Source: Micromonospora carbonacea
Lineage (GTDB): Bacteria; Actinomycetota; Actinomycetes; Mycobacteriales; Micromonosporaceae
Assembly: GCF_014205165.1 (NCBI RefSeq)
Contig: NZ_JACHMZ010000001.1
Coordinates: forward strand, 4,942,501-5,006,500
Direction of reading: 5' to 3'
Length of the DNA stretch: 64,000 nucleotides
The position numbers and the translations under genes were made by a program. A model generated the notes under the pieces. It searched no databases. It was not told where the DNA came from and saw nothing but the letters and a program-made list of their open reading frames with translations. Shown here piece by piece: positions 8,426 through 17,057 of this stretch (the first letter of the stretch is position 1; every line of letters starts with the position of its first letter).

Positions 8426-10494
8426 CGCCCGTCCCCCTCGGTCGGGCCGCGCTCGCCGGGCGGGGCGGAGGCCACCGGCGGCACCGGCGGGGGCAGGGTG
8501 CTGCGCGGGGCGACCCGGGGGCCGCGCGCCGGGCCCCGGGTCAGCGTCGCGTCGAGCCGGTCGAGGTTCTTGCCTGCGGTGGAGGCGAGCTGCCACGGCA
8601 CGCTGGTGACCATGACGCCCGGCTCGAACAGCAGCCGCCCCTTGAGGCGCAGCGCGCTCTGGTTGTGCAACAGGTTCTCCCACCAGCGTCCGACGACGTA
8701 CTCGGGAATGAAGACCGTGACCACGTCGCGCGGCGACTCCCGGCGGGTGTTGGCCACGAAGTCGAGGATCGGCCGGGTGATCTCCCGGTACGGCGAGTCG
8801 ACAACGGTCAGCGGCACCGGCAGCTCCCGCCGCTCCCAGTCGGCCTGGAGGTCCCGGGTGTCCTTCTCGTCGACGTTGACCGTCACCGCGGTCAGCGTGT
8901 CCGGGCGGGTGGCGCGGGCGTACGCGATGGCCCGCAGCGTCGGCTGGTGCAGCTTGCTGACCAGCACGATGGCGTGGTTGCGGGCGGGCAGCACGCCCCG
9001 GACCTCGGTCGGCTCCAGCTCGGCGGCGACCCGGTCGTAGTGCCGCCGGATGGCCAGCATCAGCACGTAGAGCACCGCCATCGCGGCGATGGCGATCCAC
9101 GCGCCGAGCAGGAACTTGGTGATCAACACGATGACCAGCACCGCGGCGGTCATCACCATGCCGAAGGCGTTGATCGCCCGGGACCGGATCATCCGGCGGC
9201 GGGCCTGCGGGTCCCGCTCGGTGCGCAGGTGCCGGTTCCAGTGCCGGATCATGCCGGCCTGGGAGAGGGTGAACGAGACGAAGACGCCGACGATGTAGAG
9301 CTGGATGAGCCGCGTCACCTCGGCCTGGAACCCGACGATCAGCACGATCGCGGCGACGGCGAGGAAGACGATGCCGTTGGAGAACGCCAGCCGGTCGCCC
9401 CGGGTGTGCAGCTGCCGGGGCAGGTAGCGGTCCTGGGCGAGGATGCTGCCGAGCACCGGGAAGCCGTTGAACGCGGTGTTCGCGGCGAGGAAGAGGATCA
9501 GGGCGGTCATCCCGGCGACCACGTACAGCAGCACCGACCCGGAGCCGAAGACCGTCTCGCCGAGCTGGGCGGTGACGGTCTTCTGCACGTATCCGTCGGG
9601 GCCGGAGAGGATCTGCAGGTTCGGGTCCTCGACGAACTGGAGGCCGGTGAGCCGGGCCAGCCAGATGATGCCGACGAGCATGCTCACCGCGATGGTGCCG
9701 AGCAGCAGCAGGGTGGTGGCGGCGTTGCGGCTCTTCGGGGCCTTGAACGCGGGCACCCCGTTGGAGATCGCCTCCACGCCGGTGAGCGCGGCGCAGCCGG
9801 AGGAGAAGGTCCGCAGCAGCAGGAAGACCAGGGCGAACCCGGTGACGCTGTGCTCGGCCTGGATCTCCAGGCCGGCGCTGGGCGCGCGCAGGTCGTGGCC
9901 GAGGACGAAGTACCGGACCAGGCCGGTGACGATCATGCCGCCGATGACGATCACGAAGCCGTACGTCGGGATGGCGAACGCGGTGCCGGACTCGCGCAGG
10001 CCGCGCAGGTTCATCGCGGTGAGCAGCACCACCGCGCTGACGGCGATGAGCACCTTGTGGGTGGCCACGAACGGCACCACCGACCCCAGGTTGGCCACGC
10101 CGGAGGAGACCGACACGGCCACGGTGAGCACGTAGTCGACGAGCAGCGCGCTGGCCACCGCGAGGCCGGCCCGGGGGCCGAGGTTGACGGTGGCCACCTC
10201 GTAGTCGCCGCCGCCGGAGGGGTAGGCGTGCACGTTCTGCCGGTAGCTGGCCACCACCGTGAGCATCACCACCACCACGGCGAGGGCGATCCACGGCGAG
10301 AAGAAGAACGCCGACGCGCCCGCGATGGAGAGCGTCAGCAGGATCTCGTCGGGGGCGTACGCCACGCTGGAGAGGGCGTCGGAGGCGAAGACCGGCAGCG
10401 CGATGCGCTTCGGCAGGAGGGTGTGCTGGAGCCGGTCGGACCGGAACGGTCGACCGACGAGCAGCCGCTTCAGCAGCGAGGTGGGACTGGCCAC
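8422..10494 (-). CDS. APC-superfamily permease, probable potassium or amino-acid transporter
   Basis: 690 residues from GTG 10494. The N-terminal part has about twelve membrane spans, starting with an amphipathic entry 'LLPKRIALPVFASDALSS' and 'YAPDEILLTL', typical of the actinobacterial APC permease group. From about residue 480 a cytosolic domain follows that includes a USP-like stretch. The start was set at GTG 10494 because further upstream the frame holds a TTA codon and no signal. Its stop overlaps the start of the RNA methyltransferase gene. It is divergent from two TrkA proteins, which suggests, without proving, that K+ is a substrate. Rv2690c has the same place in M. tuberculosis. 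Confidence 0.88.
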   Translation of the reverse strand: MASPTSLLKRLLVGRPFRSDRLQHTLLPKRIALPVFASDALSSVAYAPDEILLTLSIAGASAFFFSPWIALAVVVVMLTVVASYRQNVHAYPSGGGDYEVATVNLGPRAGLAVASALLVDYVLTVAVSVSSGVANLGSVVPFVATHKVLIAVSAVVLLTAMNLRGLRESGTAFAIPTYGFVIVIGGMIVTGLVRYFVLGHDLRAPSAGLEIQAEHSVTGFALVFLLLRTFSSGCAALTGVEAISNGVPAFKAPKSRNAATTLLLLGTIAVSMLVGIIWLARLTGLQFVEDPNLQILSGPDGYVQKTVTAQLGETVFGSGSVLLYVVAGMTALILFLAANTAFNGFPVLGSILAQDRYLPRQLHTRGDRLAFSNGIVFLAVAAIVLIVGFQAEVTRLIQLYIVGVFVSFTLSQAGMIRHWNRHLRTERDPQARRRMIRSRAINAFGMVMTAAVLVIVLITKFLLGAWIAIAAMAVLYVLMLAIRRHYDRVAAELEPTEVRGVLPARNHAIVLVSKLHQPTLRAIAYARATRPDTLTAVTVNVDEKDTRDLQADWERRELPVPLTVVDSPYREITRPILDFVANTRRESPRDVVTVFIPEYVVGRWWENLLHNQSALRLKGRLLFEPGVMVTSVPWQLASTAGKNLDRLDATLTRGPARGPRVAPRSTLPPPVPPVASAPPGERGPTEGDGR

Positions 10495-10656
10495 AAGCGC
10501 TAAGGGTACGACGACGGTTCCGTGGTCACCCGGGGGTGGCGGGGCGGCGGCTTCGACAGGGCGGAGTACCGTCGTCCCCCGCCGGTAACCCCGACGTGGC
10601 AGGCTCGCAGGCGAGGGGTCGACGGCGGGCGGATGCGCGCACCTTGGGAGGGACAC

Positions 10657-11322
10657 GTGCATGTCGTGATCATGGGCTGTGGCCGGGTCGGGTCGACCCT
10701 GGCCCAGAGCCTGGAGGCCCGGGGGCACTCGGTGGCGGTGATCGACCAGGACGCCGACGCGTTCCGCCGGCTCAGCCCGGACTTCGCGGGCATCACGGTC
10801 ACCGGCGCGGGCTTCGACGGCGAGGTGCTCCGGCAGGCCGGCATCGAACGGGCGGACGCCTTCGCGGCGGTCTCCAGCGGCGACAACTCCAACATCATCT
10901 CGGCCCGGTTGGCCCGCGAGACGTTCGGCGTCTCCCGGGTCGCCGCGCGCATCTACGACCAGCGCCGGGCCCAGGTCTACGAGCGGCTGGGCATCCCGAC
11001 CGTGGCCACCGTGCGGTGGACGGCCGACCGGATGCTGCGCCACCTGGTGCCCGAAGGCAACGTGGAGATCTTCCGGGATCCGACCAGCACCGTCTCGATC
11101 GTCGAGGTGCCGGTGCACAAGGACTGGATCGGCCGGCCGCTGGGGGCGCTGGAGGAGGCGAGCGGGGCGCGGGTGGCCTACCTGATCCGCTTCGGCATCG
11201 GCACCCTGCCCACCGGCTCCACCGCCGTGCAGGAGGGCGACCAGGTCTTCATGCTGGTCACCGACGACATCGTGGCGTCGGCGACCTCGGTGGCGGGCAG
11301 CCCGCCGGAAGGAGCGCACTGA
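10657..11322 (+). CDS. TrkA family potassium uptake regulatory protein (first of pair)
   Basis: 221 residues. GTG 10657 was chosen: a GGGAGGG ribosome site lies 4-10 nt upstream and the Rossmann motif G7-C-G9-R-V-G12 follows directly. Domains: RCK_N/TrkA_N NAD-binding (about 1-120) and TrkA_C (about 140-215, 'VEVPVHKDWIGRPLGAL'). TrkA-type subunits sit on the cytosolic face of K+ transporters and gate them by nucleotide binding. It ends 2 nt before the second trkA gene, so they form one operon. It is the positional equivalent of ceoB (Rv2691). Confidence 0.93.
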   Translation: MHVVIMGCGRVGSTLAQSLEARGHSVAVIDQDADAFRRLSPDFAGITVTGAGFDGEVLRQAGIERADAFAAVSSGDNSNIISARLARETFGVSRVAARIYDQRRAQVYERLGIPTVATVRWTADRMLRHLVPEGNVEIFRDPTSTVSIVEVPVHKDWIGRPLGALEEASGARVAYLIRFGIGTLPTGSTAVQEGDQVFMLVTDDIVASATSVAGSPPEGAH

Positions 11323-11324
11323 GC

Positions 11325-12014
11325 ATGCGGATCGCCATCGCCGGCGCCGGCAACGTGGGCCGCTCGATCGCGCAGGAGCTGATCGACAACGGCCACCAGG
11401 TGATGCTGATCGAGCGCCAGCCCCGGATGCTGCGGCCCGACCGGGTGCCGGCGGCCGAGTGGGTGCTCGCCGACGCCTGCGAGCTGGCCAGCCTGGAGGA
11501 GGCCAACGTCGCCGGCTGCGACGTGGTGGTCGCGGCGACCGGGGACGACAAGGTCAACCTGGTGGTGTCGCTGCTGGCCAAGACCGAGTTCGCGGTGCCC
11601 CGGGTGGTGGCCCGGGTCAACCGGGCCGAGAACGAGTGGCTGTTCACCGAGCAGTGGGGCGTCGACGTCGCGGTGAGCAAGCCGCGGGTGATGGCGGCCC
11701 TGGTCGAGGAGGCGGTGACCGTCGGCGACCTGGTGCGGCTGATGACGTTCCGGCAGGGCGAGGCGAACCTGGTGGAGATCACGCTGCCGCCGACCGCGCC
11801 GTACGTCGGGCAGCCGATCCACGCCGTGCCGCTCCCCCGCGACGCCGCCCTGGTGGCCATCCTGCGCGGCAAGCGGGTGCTGGTGCCCAGCCCGGACGAC
11901 CCGATCGAGGCCGGCGACGAGCTGATCTTCGTGTGCACGGCGGAGGTGGAGGACGACGTCCGCGCGGTGATCCTCGGCACGGACAGCATCGAGCGGACCC
12001 GCGGCGCGAGCTGA
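11325..12014 (+). CDS. TrkA family potassium uptake regulatory protein (second of pair)
   Basis: 229 residues from ATG 11325; a GGAAGGAG ribosome site lies inside the end of the preceding gene. The N-terminal Rossmann fold has G7-A-G9-N-V-G12; the TrkA_C domain ('ITLPPTAPYVGQPIHAVPL') occupies about residues 140-220. This paralogue and the first one probably assemble into a mixed gating ring. It is the positional equivalent of ceoC (Rv2692). Confidence 0.93.
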   Translation: MRIAIAGAGNVGRSIAQELIDNGHQVMLIERQPRMLRPDRVPAAEWVLADACELASLEEANVAGCDVVVAATGDDKVNLVVSLLAKTEFAVPRVVARVNRAENEWLFTEQWGVDVAVSKPRVMAALVEEAVTVGDLVRLMTFRQGEANLVEITLPPTAPYVGQPIHAVPLPRDAALVAILRGKRVLVPSPDDPIEAGDELIFVCTAEVEDDVRAVILGTDSIERTRGAS

Positions 12015-12016
12015 GC

Positions 12017-12082
12017 GGCCCCGCACCGGAGCGAGGTCCGGCGCGTTGGCGGGCGCGGCCCGGGCGCACCGGTGCGGGGGCC
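12017..12082. terminator. Long inverted repeat, possible bidirectional terminator
   Basis: Arms GGCCCCGCACCGG (12017-12029) and CCGGTGCGGGGGCC (12069-12082), one bulged G, separated by 39 nt. It lies between the convergent second trkA gene and the DUF3159 gene. There is no U-tract, as is common in actinobacteria. Confidence 0.45.
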
Positions 12083-12111
12083 GGGCGGGCCGGTGGCCGC
12101 CGCCGCGGGGC

Positions 12112-12819
12112 TCAGCCGCCGGGCAGGGGCTCCGGGGCCGCCGTGGCCTCCTGCCCCGCCTCCCGCTCGCGCGTCACCCGGCGCACCGTCCAGACGGTGA
12201 TCAGCAGCAGCAGCGCGTACGGCGGGTAGCCCAGCGCCAGCCGGGCCACGCCGAGCGCGGTGTCCTGGTGGGCGAGGTAGAGCCCGGCCTGCACGCCGAC
12301 CTTGGCCAGCCACACCACGCCCCACAGGACGGTGAGCTGGGTGAAGGTCCGCACGAGGCGGGGGTCGTCCCGCCACTCGGAGCGCCCCTTGGCCACCAGC
12401 ACCGACCAGATCCAGCCCACGAGGGGCTGCCTGACCGCCGCCGAGACCAGCAGGGCCAGCCCGTAGCCGATGCCGTAGAGGATGCCGGGGAGGTAGAAGT
12501 CGCGCTCGTCGCCGGTGCGCCAGGCGATGGCCGCGCCGATGCCGACGCCGACCAGGCCGTTGACCGCGTGCCGCACCGGCCGGCGCTGGACCAGCCGCAG
12601 CGCGGCGATGAGCAGCGCCACGGCCACCGAGGCGATGACGGCGGGGCGCAGCTCGCCGACGATGTTGGCGACGACGAAGACGACCACCGGGATGCTCGAC
12701 TCGACCAGCCCGCGCCAGCCGCCGAGCTGGTCGGCCATCTGCTCGGCGAGGGTCGGCAGCGGCGCCTCGTCCTCCGGGCCGGTGCCGGGCTCGGTCGCCC
12801 GCTGGGCTCCGGTGGTCAT
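12112..12819 (-). CDS. DUF3159 family membrane protein
   Basis: 235 residues. About 35 soluble N-terminal residues, then six or so hydrophobic spans (for example 'IPVVVFVVANIVG' near 44-56 and 'LLLLITVWTV' near 202-211). 'GGWRGLVESSIPVVVFVV' is characteristic of this actinobacterial family, whose function is unknown. GGAGGG lies just before the ATG. The stop of the upstream OB-fold gene is 31 bp away on the same strand. Rv2693c holds the equivalent place. Confidence 0.85.
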   Translation of the reverse strand: MTTGAQRATEPGTGPEDEAPLPTLAEQMADQLGGWRGLVESSIPVVVFVVANIVGELRPAVIASVAVALLIAALRLVQRRPVRHAVNGLVGVGIGAAIAWRTGDERDFYLPGILYGIGYGLALLVSAAVRQPLVGWIWSVLVAKGRSEWRDDPRLVRTFTQLTVLWGVVWLAKVGVQAGLYLAHQDTALGVARLALGYPPYALLLLITVWTVRRVTREREAGQEATAAPEPLPGG

Positions 12820-12850
12820 CGTGGCCCTCCCGTCGGGGTCGTGCGCGTCG

Positions 12851-13234
12851 TCACTTCGGCGGCTCCAACTCGTAGTACGGGTTGTAGATGACCTTGCGGT
12901 CGTCGCGCACCGCCACCCGGCCCCGGGCGGTGAGGTGCCGGCCCGGCTCGATGCCGGCGATGTGCCGCCGCCCGAGCCAGACCAGGGTCACCACGTCGCT
13001 GCCATCATATAGATCGGCTTCGAGGGTGGGGAGGTTCGTCCGGGGGGTGTAGACGACCGTGCGCAGCCTGCCGTTGACGCAGACGACCTGACCCCGCGCG
13101 CACTGCCGGGCCGGCACGCCGCCGGACTCGGCGCTCTCCCGGAGCAGCTCCTGCGCCTCGATCTCGGCCTCGCTCGCGGTGAGCCGGTGCAGCAGCCGCC
13201 GGAACGAGACCCTGCCGCCCTCGTCGGTCGTCAT
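12851..13234 (-). CDS. OB-fold nucleic-acid-binding domain protein
   Basis: 127 residues from ATG 13234, with GGAGGAGGGG 9-11 nt upstream. Residues about 45-118 form an OB-fold-like beta barrel pattern ('GQVVCVNGRLRTVVYTP', 'LVWLGRRHIAGIEPGRHLTA'), preceded by a short helical N-terminus. It is conserved beside DUF3159 in actinobacteria (Rv2694c). The domain suggests single-stranded nucleic acid binding; no target is known to me. Confidence 0.85.
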   Translation of the reverse strand: MTTDEGGRVSFRRLLHRLTASEAEIEAQELLRESAESGGVPARQCARGQVVCVNGRLRTVVYTPRTNLPTLEADLYDGSDVVTLVWLGRRHIAGIEPGRHLTARGRVAVRDDRKVIYNPYYELEPPK

Positions 13235-13408
13235 GACCGCCTCAACCCCTCCTCCGCCGGCAGGCCGCGCCGGCACCGGTCCGGCCTGCGCGGGCGAGGC
13301 CGTCCCGCCAGCGTACGCCGGCCGGCGCGCGGCCGGGACCGGCGGCCCGCCCCGGACCGGGCCGGCGGCACGCCGACGGCGGGCCCGGGCGGGCCGGGCG
13401 ACGCCCGC

Positions 13409-14044
13409 TCAGGCCTCGACGGGTGGGCCGGCCTGCTCGGCGACCTCGCGCGGCAGGCGCAGCGGCAGCGGCTCGCGCACCGGCTTCGCCTCCTGGCCGC
13501 GGTCGACGACGAGCCCGTCCAGGCACTCGCGCAGCGGGCCGGCGGCGGACGGGTCGGTCGCGGCGGCGCCCTGGTAGACGCCGCGCACCATCCAGCGAGG
13601 GCCGTCGATCCCGACGAACCGCAGGTCGGTCAGGCCGTCCGGGGTGCGCACCCGGGCGTGCAGCTCCGGGCCGTACTCGCCCTGCGCCTCCTGGGCCGCC
13701 GCGCCGTCGTTGAACAGCGACTGCCGGATCTCCTCGCGCACCTCGTCCCAGATGCCCTCGGAGCGGGGCGCGGCGAAGACGCCGAGCTGGAGCGCGCTCT
13801 GCCCGTGCACCAGCACGACCTGCTGGATCACGCCCTCCGGGTCGGCCTGCACCCGCACCTCCACGTCGGCCACCGCCGGGATGTGCAGGCTGCCCAGGTC
13901 GAGCCGCTGCACCCCGTCGGGGGCGTCGGAGACGTCGTACGGGCCGCGCGCCGGGGCCTCGGCGGCGGAGCCGTCGACGACCTCGGCGGACCGCTCGTCA
14001 CGGGCCTGCCGACCGTCACCGGCCCGCTTTCGGGAGAAGATCAC
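13409..14044 (-). CDS. DUF3710 family protein
   Basis: 211 residues. GTG 14044 was chosen because GGAGGG sits 9 nt upstream; the GTG at 14053 would touch that site. 'GPYDVSDAP' near residue 34 and 'RLDLGSLHIPAV' near 46 fit DUF3710. The domain runs to about residue 190. Soluble, with no membrane span. It lies directly downstream of dut, 25 bp apart on the same strand, as in Rv2696c-Rv2697c. Function unknown. Confidence 0.85.
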   Translation of the reverse strand: MIFSRKRAGDGRQARDERSAEVVDGSAAEAPARGPYDVSDAPDGVQRLDLGSLHIPAVADVEVRVQADPEGVIQQVVLVHGQSALQLGVFAAPRSEGIWDEVREEIRQSLFNDGAAAQEAQGEYGPELHARVRTPDGLTDLRFVGIDGPRWMVRGVYQGAAATDPSAAGPLRECLDGLVVDRGQEAKPVREPLPLRLPREVAEQAGPPVEA

Positions 14045-14069
14045 TGCACCCACCCTCCGCTGTTCGCAC

Positions 14070-14576
14070 TCACCCTGCCACCTCTTCCGGCTGCCCGCCG
14101 GCCCGGTCCGCCGGCGGCGGGACGAGCCCGGCGTGCCCGCCGGTCGAGCCGTGCCCGCCGACGCCCCGCCGGGACGGCGGCAGCTCGGCCACCGGCCGGA
14201 AATCGGCCCGTGCCACCCGCTGCACAACGAGTTGCGCGATCCGATCGCCACGGGCGATCTTCGCCGGTGTCTCCCGATCATGATTGATCAGGTTGACGAG
14301 GATCTCACCCCGGTAGCCGGCGTCGACCGTACCGGGCGCGTTGAGCACCGTCACGCCGAGCCTCGCCGCCAGGCCCGACCGCGGGTGCACCAGGCCCACG
14401 TACCCCTCGGGGAGGGCGATCGCCAGGCCCGTCGGCACCAGGGCCCGGCCGCCGGGGGGCAGCTCCACGTCCGCGGCGGCCACCAGGTCCGCCCCGGCGT
14501 CGCCGGGGTGGGAGTACGCCGGCAGCGGCAGCTGCGGGTCGAGCCGCCGCACGGGCACGGGTACGTCGTCGGTCAC
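14070..14576 (-). CDS. dut: dUTP diphosphatase
   Basis: 168 residues, trimeric dUTPase type. It hydrolyses dUTP to dUMP and PPi, keeping uracil out of DNA and supplying dUMP for thymidylate. All five motifs are visible: 'HPGDAGADL' (I), 'PRSGLA' (II), '[13 protein letters not shown]' (III), '[10 protein letters not shown]' (IV) and '[10 protein letters not shown]' (V, the P-loop-like C-terminal motif that closes over substrate). GTG start at 14576 with a GGAAGAGGAAG ribosome site. The last 20 or so residues after motif V are a non-conserved tail. Confidence 0.96.
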   Translation of the reverse strand: MTDDVPVPVRRLDPQLPLPAYSHPGDAGADLVAAADVELPPGGRALVPTGLAIALPEGYVGLVHPRSGLAARLGVTVLNAPGTVDAGYRGEILVNLINHDRETPAKIARGDRIAQLVVQRVARADFRPVAELPPSRRGVGGHGSTGGHAGLVPPPADRAGGQPEEVAG

Positions 14577-14646
14577 GGTCTTCCTCTTCCGTCCGTTTCG
14601 CGGGGTGCCCCGTCATCCTGCCGGGTCGGCCGGCCGCCGTGCGCCG

Positions 14647-14652
14647 TACCCT
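14647..14652 (+). promoter_or_regulatory. -10 box, probable leaderless promoter of the DUF3093 gene
   Basis: TACCCT, 7 nt before GTG 14660. It matches the TANNNT-N6-8-start pattern seen at several genes in this window. Confidence 0.45.
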
Positions 14653-14659
14653 GGCAGGA

Positions 14660-15148
14660 GTGAGCCGATCGCCCGCCCCGACGCCCGCCGCCACCGCCAC
14701 CCACTATGCGGAGCGGCTCAGCCTGCCGTGGTGGCTCTGGCTGGCCGGGCCGGCCCTCGGCGGCTTCCTCGCGCTGGAGCTGTGGCTGGGCGCGGGCGGC
14801 GTGCGCGCCTGGCTGCCGTTCGTGGTGCTGCTGCCGGCGACCGTGGGCGCCCTGTGGTGGCTGGGCCGGATCCGCGTCGTCGTGGCCGACGGCGAGCTGC
14901 GGGTGGACGACGCCCGCCTGCCCGTGCGGTTCGTGGCCGACGCCGTCCCGTTGGACGCCGCCGGCCGCCGCGAGGTGCTCGGTGTCGGGGCGGACCCGCT
15001 CGCCTTCGTGGTGCAGCGCCCCTGGATCAGCGGGGCGGTCCAGGTGGTGCTGGACGACCCGGCCGACCCCACCCCGTTCTGGGTGGTCAGCACCCGCGAC
15101 CCGGTACGCCTGGCCGCCACTCTCCTCGCCGCCCGCGACGCCCGCTGA
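14660..15148 (+). CDS. DUF3093 family membrane protein
   Basis: 162 residues from GTG 14660; an in-frame GTG at 14639 would add seven residues. Two hydrophobic spans at about residues 23-41 and 47-66 are followed by a soluble domain of roughly 95 residues ('RIRVVVADGELRVDDARLP'), probably cytosolic. DUF3093 proteins are found beside dut in actinobacteria (Rv2698). A TACCCT box just upstream favours the 14660 start as a leaderless message. Function unknown. Confidence 0.83.
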   Translation: MSRSPAPTPAATATHYAERLSLPWWLWLAGPALGGFLALELWLGAGGVRAWLPFVVLLPATVGALWWLGRIRVVVADGELRVDDARLPVRFVADAVPLDAAGRREVLGVGADPLAFVVQRPWISGAVQVVLDDPADPTPFWVVSTRDPVRLAATLLAARDAR

Positions 15149-15205
15149 GGCGGCGTCGGGGCGGAGCGGGCGGCGGGCCGGACGGGCGTCAGGGCAGAGC
15201 GGGCG

Positions 15206-16111
15206 TCAGGGCAGGGCGGGCGGCGGGCCGGGCAGCTCGCGCCGCTGCCGGCCGAGGTCCTTGCGGAGCTGCTCGCCGAGGGCCCGGGTGGCCCGCCGGT
15301 TGAGATAGCTGGCGACCGCCGCCCCGGTGAGGAACGGGCCGAGCGTGGTCAGGTTGCGCCCGAAGCGCTTGAGCAGGGTGTCCCGCAGCTCCTTGCGGGC
15401 CGCCGTGCCGAGCACCGCGCTGACGCCGACCCCGGGCAGCATCGGGTTGACCCCCCGCTGGCTGGCCCAGGACTGCACGACGGCCACCGTCCGCTGGGTG
15501 CCTCCGGCGGGCAGCGGGGCGCCGTACACCTCGTGCAGCTCGCCGATCAGCTTCAGCTCGACGGCCACCACGGCGACCGTCTCGGCGGCCAGCAGCGCCG
15601 GCGCGGAGAGCAGGGTCGGCGTGACCGCCCACTCGACGGCCGCGACTCCCCCGCCGGCGGCGCCGATCGCGGCGGTCGTCCGGGCGGTGTTGCGCACCAG
15701 CCGGTCGGCGAGGGCCTCGTCGTCCAGGCCGGGGAAGTGCCGGCGCAGGGTGGCCAGGTCCCGGATCGGCACGTGCGGGGCGACGTCGGCGACCGCGTCG
15801 GTCATCCAGCGGACGGCGGCGCGCGGCTTGAACAGGTCGGCGAGGCCCCGGCCGCGGACCTGGCCGACCAGCCGGGTCAGCAGTTGCCGCCGGCGGGCCG
15901 GCGCGATGTCGTCGGCGGTCAGCGCGGCGACCGTCTCGCCCAGTTCCTCCTCCGCGCCGGCGCCGCCCGGCGGGGCGGCCTCCGGCCCGGTGCGGTCGCC
16001 GCCGGGCGGAGCGGGCGCGGACCCGCTGCGGCCGCCGGCCGGCGGGGCGGCCTCCGGCCCGCCGACGCCGTCGCTGGCGGGCCGCCCGCCGTCGTCGTTG
16101 TGCTCGACCAT
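15206..16111 (-). CDS. Protein of unknown function with glycine/alanine-rich hydrophobic segment
   Basis: 301 residues from ATG 16111, with GGGAGG upstream. The first 50 or so residues are a disordered Gly/Pro/Ala/Glu stretch with a 'PEAAPP' repeat. A helical domain follows; residues about 140-185 are hydrophobic ('TAAIGAAGGGVAAVEW', 'LLAAETVAVVAVELKLIGE'), and the C-terminus is rich in Arg/Pro. I do not recognise the family. It has some look of EcsC-like or membrane-associated helper proteins, but that is only an impression. Confidence 0.7.
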   Translation of the reverse strand: MVEHNDDGGRPASDGVGGPEAAPPAGGRSGSAPAPPGGDRTGPEAAPPGGAGAEEELGETVAALTADDIAPARRRQLLTRLVGQVRGRGLADLFKPRAAVRWMTDAVADVAPHVPIRDLATLRRHFPGLDDEALADRLVRNTARTTAAIGAAGGGVAAVEWAVTPTLLSAPALLAAETVAVVAVELKLIGELHEVYGAPLPAGGTQRTVAVVQSWASQRGVNPMLPGVGVSAVLGTAARKELRDTLLKRFGRNLTTLGPFLTGAAVASYLNRRATRALGEQLRKDLGRQRRELPGPPPALP

Positions 16112-16250
16112 GCGTCGACCTCCCGGGTGCGTCGGCGGGTGGGGGAACCGTCCTGACGAGTCAAGCAGTTCCCCGCCACCGGCGCACGGCGGTGCCGTGG
16201 GCCGGTGGCGCACCGGCGGGTGTGGACGTGCCCGACGCCGGCGACTCCCA

Positions 16251-16282
16251 CAGCGGCGGCCTCACCGATGAGGCCGCCGCTG
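16251..16282 (-). terminator. Perfect 14-bp hairpin downstream of the DUF4193 gene
   Basis: CAGCGGCGGCCTCA and TGAGGCCGCCGCTG are exactly complementary around a CCGA loop. It lies 59 bp past the DUF4193 stop and upstream of the 15206-16111 gene. No U-tract. Confidence 0.75.
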
Positions 16283-16341
16283 ATGTCGCCGGGTCGAGGC
16301 GTGGAGATCCCCCGTTGAGGCGCTGGTGTGCCGTGTCGCGG

Positions 16342-16638
16342 TCAGACGCACTCGCGGCAGATCAGCTCGCCGTTGCGCTCGACCGCCAGCTGGCTGCGGT
16401 GGTGGACCAGGAAGCAGCGGGCGCATCGGAACTCGTCCTGCTGCATCGGTAGCACCTTGACCGTGAGCTCCTCGTCGGCCAGGTCAGCGCCGGGGAGCTC
16501 GAAGCTCTCGGCCACCTCGGCCTCGTCGACGTCCACGGCGCCCGACTGTGAGTCGACCCGCCGGGCCTTGAGCTCTTCCAGGCTGTCCTCGCCGAGGTCG
16601 ACCTCGTCGCGACGCGGGGCGTCGTAGTCGGTGGCCAT
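16342..16638 (-). CDS. DUF4193 family zinc-ribbon-like protein
   Basis: 98 residues from ATG 16638. An acidic N-terminal half ('EVDLGEDSLEELKARR') is followed by a C-terminal pair of Cys motifs, 'CARC' and 'CREC', around residues 72 and 94, which fit a metal-binding knuckle. Conserved in actinobacteria next to the LytR_C gene (Rv2699c). Function unknown. A perfect 14-bp palindrome (16652-16665) lies 13 nt before the start codon. Confidence 0.88.
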   Translation of the reverse strand: MATDYDAPRRDEVDLGEDSLEELKARRVDSQSGAVDVDEAEVAESFELPGADLADEELTVKVLPMQQDEFRCARCFLVHHRSQLAVERNGELICRECV

Positions 16639-16651
16639 CGGTTTCACTCTC

Positions 16652-16665
16652 CCATATCGATATGG
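16652..16665. promoter_or_regulatory. Perfect palindrome CCATATCGATATGG upstream of the DUF4193 gene
   Basis: 14 bp of full dyad symmetry, 13 nt from the DUF4193 ATG, in the place of a -10 region or an operator. AT-rich for this genome. Confidence 0.5.
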
Positions 16666-16897
16666 TCGCTCCCGGTTGTAACGCCGGAAGGCGCTGTTTC
16701 GGTTCCACTGCCGGCCACCAACTTTTGTCGGTCACCCGACCCGGCCACCGGCCGAACCGGGTCCGCCAGAGAAACTCCCCCAGCGAGCGCGGTACCTTAC
16801 CCCCCTCGGGCGAGGCATGTATACCGCCCTCGCGGCTCAGATGTACGCCCCAGACCTCGAAGTTGTTCCCAATGTGACTCAGGCGACACGAAGATAG

Positions 16898-16911
16898 GGG
16901 TAGTACTACCC
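16898..16911. promoter_or_regulatory. Perfect palindrome GGGTAGTACTACCC in the divergent region
   Basis: 14 bp of full dyad symmetry, 146 bp before the LytR_C gene and 259 bp before the DUF4193 start. Possible binding site for a dimeric regulator. Confidence 0.45.
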
Positions 16912-17057
16912 GCTTCCCGGTTGGCGCGCCGGCATGTCGGACTGTTTCCACGCGACCGCCGGACAACCGTTAGCCTCAGCGGCGTACTCGGCGGCCGGCG
17001 GGGCGGCCCACCCGCCCCCGGCCGCCGCCACCCAATCACCGTCCGGGGAGCGCCAGG

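Larger units (their letters stand above)
16639..17057. other. 419-bp divergent intergenic region (DUF4193 / LytR_C)
   Basis: No convincing gene. It contains two separate perfect 14-bp palindromes, at 16652-16665 and 16898-16911, and must hold the promoters of two divergent conserved genes. It is somewhat less GC-rich than the surrounding coding DNA. Confidence 0.7.

Noticed and set aside
7010..10294. A single 1094-codon protein joining the RNA methyltransferase with upstream sequence
   Set aside because: The upstream half is an out-of-frame reading of the permease. The methyltransferase starts at 8425 with an ATGA overlap.
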